A stretch of DNA of 64,000 bases from the NCBI RefSeq assembly GCF_000312425.1, contig NZ_HE997181.1, positions 5,255,788 through 5,319,787 of the forward strand. Reading direction: 5' to 3'. Position 1 is the first letter of the stretch, and every line of letters starts with the position of its first letter. The notes under the pieces were generated by a model. That model had not been told where the DNA came from. It was given only the letters and a program-made list of their open reading frames with translations, and did no database searches. Positions 62,086 to 64,000 of the stretch are shown here, piece by piece. The translations under genes and the position numbers were made by a program. Source of the DNA: Reyranella massiliensis 521 (GTDB lineage Bacteria; Pseudomonadota; Alphaproteobacteria; Reyranellales; Reyranellaceae).

Positions 62086-62151
62086 GGAGGACCTCCCGGC
62101 TCGGCTGGATCTCGAAGGGCCATACCCGACCTACCGGACGGGGAGGGGCGC

Positions 62152-62167
62152 TATTCCCGCGGGAATA
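62152..62167. promoter_or_regulatory. Symmetric palindrome in the divergent ECF promoter region
   Basis: TATTCCCGCGGGAATA is a perfect 16-bp palindrome, so GGGAATA faces both the sigma gene (46 bases before ATG 62198) and the metallophosphoesterase gene (67 bases before its start). GGAATA-type hexamers act as ECF -35 elements; on the plus strand a -10 like GTCCTA would be 26 bases on. One shared element for both promoters is plausible but unproven. Confidence 0.5.
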
Positions 62168-62197
62168 AAATCGACGGTACGCCGGTATTGATGTCCT

Positions 62198-62737
62198 ATG
62201 GGTCGCATGTCGGAGGCGCCGAAACCGGACGGCAAAGCCCTGGAGCGGTTCCGCATCGTCATGCTGCCGCATCTCGATGCTGCCTACGGCTTTGCGCGCT
62301 GGCTGACACGCGATCCGGTCGAGGCGCAGGACGTGGCGCAGGAAGCGATGCTGCGGGCGCTGCGCTACTTCCACGCCTTTCGCGGCGAGGAGGCGCGGCC
62401 CTGGCTGCTGCGCATCGTACGCAACACCTGGAGCGACATGCGGCTCGCCCGTCGCGGCGAGAGAGTGCCGCTCGATGAAGCCGAGAGCGTCGTCGATGCC
62501 GGCCCTGATCCCGAGCAAAGCGCGCTGGCCGGTGATCGGCGGCGTCAGATCGCGGCGGCGCTGGCGGCGCTGCCCGAGGAGTCACGTGAAGTGCTGGTAC
62601 TGCGCGAGATCGAGGAGCTTTCCTACAAGCACATCGCTGCGATCCTCGATCTGCCGATCGGCACGATCATGTCGCGCCTGTCGCGGGCGCGCGAAAAGCT
62701 GGCCGTCGAACTCGGCGGCCGGTTGGGAAAGGAGTGA
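62198..62737 (+). CDS. ECF-family RNA polymerase sigma factor
   Basis: The 179-residue protein has region 2 (FARWLTRDPVEAQDVAQEAMLRALR) and region 4 (LAALPEESREVLVLREIEELSYKHIAAILDLPIGTIMSRLSRAREKL). ATG 62198 or 62207 could start it; neither has a strong ribosome site. The stop overlaps with or precedes the anti-sigma gene by two bases, so they are coupled. The inducing signal is unknown. Confidence 0.9.
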   Translation: MGRMSEAPKPDGKALERFRIVMLPHLDAAYGFARWLTRDPVEAQDVAQEAMLRALRYFHAFRGEEARPWLLRIVRNTWSDMRLARRGERVPLDEAESVVDAGPDPEQSALAGDRRRQIAAALAALPEESREVLVLREIEELSYKHIAAILDLPIGTIMSRLSRAREKLAVELGGRLGKE

Positions 62738-62739
62738 CC

Positions 62740-63507
62740 ATGGATTGCCCGACCTGCGAGGCGATGGTCGAATCCTACCTGGATGGCGAACTGCCGGCCG
62801 GCGAGAGCGCGCGTTTCGAGGCGGCGCTTGCGGAGTGCCCGGAGTGTCGTGCCAAACTCGAACGCCTTCAAACGCAGCGGGCGCTGATCCGCGACCTGCC
62901 GACGGCCCGCGCACCGGACCTGCTGCGCGCCCGCATCGAGCGCGAACTCCGCGTCGATACGCCGGTCCCGGTCCCCGTTCCGGTTCCGCGCGTCTGGCCG
63001 CGCCGCATGGCGCTCGCGGCCAGCCTTCTGCTGGCGGTGGGCGTGGGCTGGATGGGCGGCCGGTTCATCGGGCGGGAAGGCAGTCGAGAGACCGACGAAC
63101 TGATCGCCGGCTATCTTCGCGTCGGCCTGGGCGATCGCCCGGTCGAGGTTGCCTCGTCGGATCAGCACACGGTGAAGCCGTGGTTTGCCGGCCGCATCGA
63201 CTATGCGCCGCCAGTCTACGACCTTACAGCATCGGGCTTTCCACTGCTGGGCGGCAGAGTCGACGTTCTGGGCGGTCGCCGGATCGCCGTGCTGGTCTAT
63301 CGCCGCAACCAGCATCGTGTGGCGCTGTCTTTGTGGCCGGCCTCGACGCCGGGCGACGCTGCGCCCCAGATCGGCGAGCGCGATGGCTTTGCCATCGCCC
63401 GCTGGCGCCATGCCGGCTTCGAGATGCGCGCCGTGGCCGATCTCGCGCCGAAGGATATGAGTCTGTTCGCATCGGCCGTCGATCAGGCGATCGACGGCGG
63501 CCGGTAG
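62740..63507 (+). CDS. Anti-sigma factor with variant zinc site
   Basis: The 255-residue protein has an N-terminal anti-sigma domain, a Pro-Val linker, one span (about 89-108) and a periplasmic domain. ATG 62740 with AAAGGAG five bases upstream is favoured over GTG 62734. In the family motif H-x3-C-x2-C, the His is Ala29 here, while Cys3 and Cys6 (CPTC) add to Cys33 and Cys36 (CPEC); a four-cysteine zinc site is likely. It abuts convergent leuB. Confidence 0.82.
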   Translation: MDCPTCEAMVESYLDGELPAGESARFEAALAECPECRAKLERLQTQRALIRDLPTARAPDLLRARIERELRVDTPVPVPVPVPRVWPRRMALAASLLLAVGVGWMGGRFIGREGSRETDELIAGYLRVGLGDRPVEVASSDQHTVKPWFAGRIDYAPPVYDLTASGFPLLGGRVDVLGGRRIAVLVYRRNQHRVALSLWPASTPGDAAPQIGERDGFAIARWRHAGFEMRAVADLAPKDMSLFASAVDQAIDGGR

Positions 63508-63511
63508 GCCT

Positions 63512-64000
63512 TTAGGCCAGCCGGTCGAGTTCCTTGATGATCGCGTCGCCCATTTCCTGGGTGCCGACCTTCTTCACGCCGTCCGTGTTGCCCACGAGCA
63601 GGTCGCCGGTACGGTAGCCTGCGGCCAGCACGTTCTCGATCGCCTTCTCGACGAGGTCCGCATCCTTGTCGAGGTCGAACGAGTAGCGCAGCATCATGGC
63701 GTAGGAGAGCGCCTGTGCGATCGGATTGGCCAGGCCCTTGCCCGCGATGTCGGGGGCGCTGCCGTGGATCGGCTCGTACATTGCCTTGCGCCGGCCGGTC
63801 GCGTCGGCAGCGCCGAGCGAAGCCGACGGGAGAAGGCCCAGCGAGCCGGTCAGCATCGAGGCTTCGTCGGACAGGATGTCGCCGAACAGGTTGTCGGTCA
63901 CGATCACATCGAACTGGTTGGGCGAACGCAGGAGCTGCATGGCGAGCGCGTCGGCATACATGTGGCTCAACTGCACGTCGGCATACTTCTCCTTGTGCAG
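63512..64000 (-). CDS. leuB: 3-isopropylmalate dehydrogenase, C-terminal part
   Basis: LeuB oxidises 3-isopropylmalate in leucine synthesis. The visible 162 codons include VTDNLFGDILSDEASML and MYEPIHGSAPDIAGKG, the substrate/metal and NAD blocks of the family. The reading frame is open to the right edge of the window, so the N-terminus is off the window. It converges with the anti-sigma gene, four bases apart. Confidence 0.96.
   Translation of the reverse strand: MHKEKYADVQLSHMYADALAMQLLRSPNQFDVIVTDNLFGDILSDEASMLTGSLGLLPSASLGAADATGRRKAMYEPIHGSAPDIAGKGLANPIAQALSYAMMLRYSFDLDKDADLVEKAIENVLAAGYRTGDLLVGNTDGVKKVGTQEMGDAIIKELDRLA

Overview
The window is GC-rich, densely packed bacterial chromosome. 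It looks like an alphaproteobacterium, probably of the Rhodospirillales or a nearby order. The grounds are the membrane-anchored cytochrome c, a TorF-type porin beside glnK-amtB, the alphaproteobacterial form of prephenate dehydratase, and a full C-P lyase set split from its transporter. The genus cannot be fixed from sequence reading alone. I saw no rRNA, tRNA, CRISPR array, insertion sequence or prophage; the whole window reads as core and metabolic chromosome.

Positions 1-5404 hold housekeeping genes: a partial methyltransferase, a TrmH-like RNA methylase, rlmN, another methyltransferase, argG and a rhomboid protease. Positions 5435-23122 form one large phosphorus-acquisition island. It contains the sensor kinase phoR, the phosphonate importer phnCDEE with a DUF1045 2H-phosphoesterase on the plus strand, the C-P lyase operon phnGHIJKLMN on the minus strand, then pstSCAB-phoU-phoB on the plus strand. 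A textbook Pho box (three 11-bp-spaced TGTCAT-like repeats) lies between phnG and pstS. No phnP, phnO or phnF is present.

Positions 23301-32409 carry an ampG/PfkB-kinase/DsrE/moeB operon, a Bcr/CflA efflux pump, a ubiH-type hydroxylase/CobW GTPase/WD40 operon and a TorF-like porin. Positions 32488-36184 are a tandem duplicated glnK-amtB glnK-amtB ammonium module. It opens with a near-perfect sigma-54 promoter and has a strong intrinsic terminator between the two pairs. Positions 36203-46781 hold a LysR/pirin pair, a DapC-like aminotransferase, ftsK, a pqiB-pqiC-pqiA lipid-transport operon and a DUF2490 protein.

Positions 46839-55469 run mostly on the minus strand: an 18-cysteine copper-storage-like protein, hisH, hisB, a DMT exporter, an acyl-CoA dehydrogenase with a TetR-type palindrome in front, a Cpx-like operon (Spy/CpxP-like protein, response regulator, kinase) beside a perfect CpxR-type box, hisN and a cytochrome c. 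Positions 55642-64000 hold pheA, rpe, a GST, a TIM-barrel protein, a HerA-like ATPase, and an ECF sigma/anti-sigma pair. Divergent from that pair are a Tat-exported metallophosphoesterase and a stand-alone CuA-type cupredoxin. The 3' part of leuB runs off the right edge.

I did not find an obviously unknown multi-gene system. The best leads are the DUF1045 protein as a possible PhnP substitute, the ECF/metallophosphoesterase/CuA module with its symmetric promoter-like palindrome, and the well-formed regulatory sites (Pho, sigma-54, Cpx-type, TetR-type).
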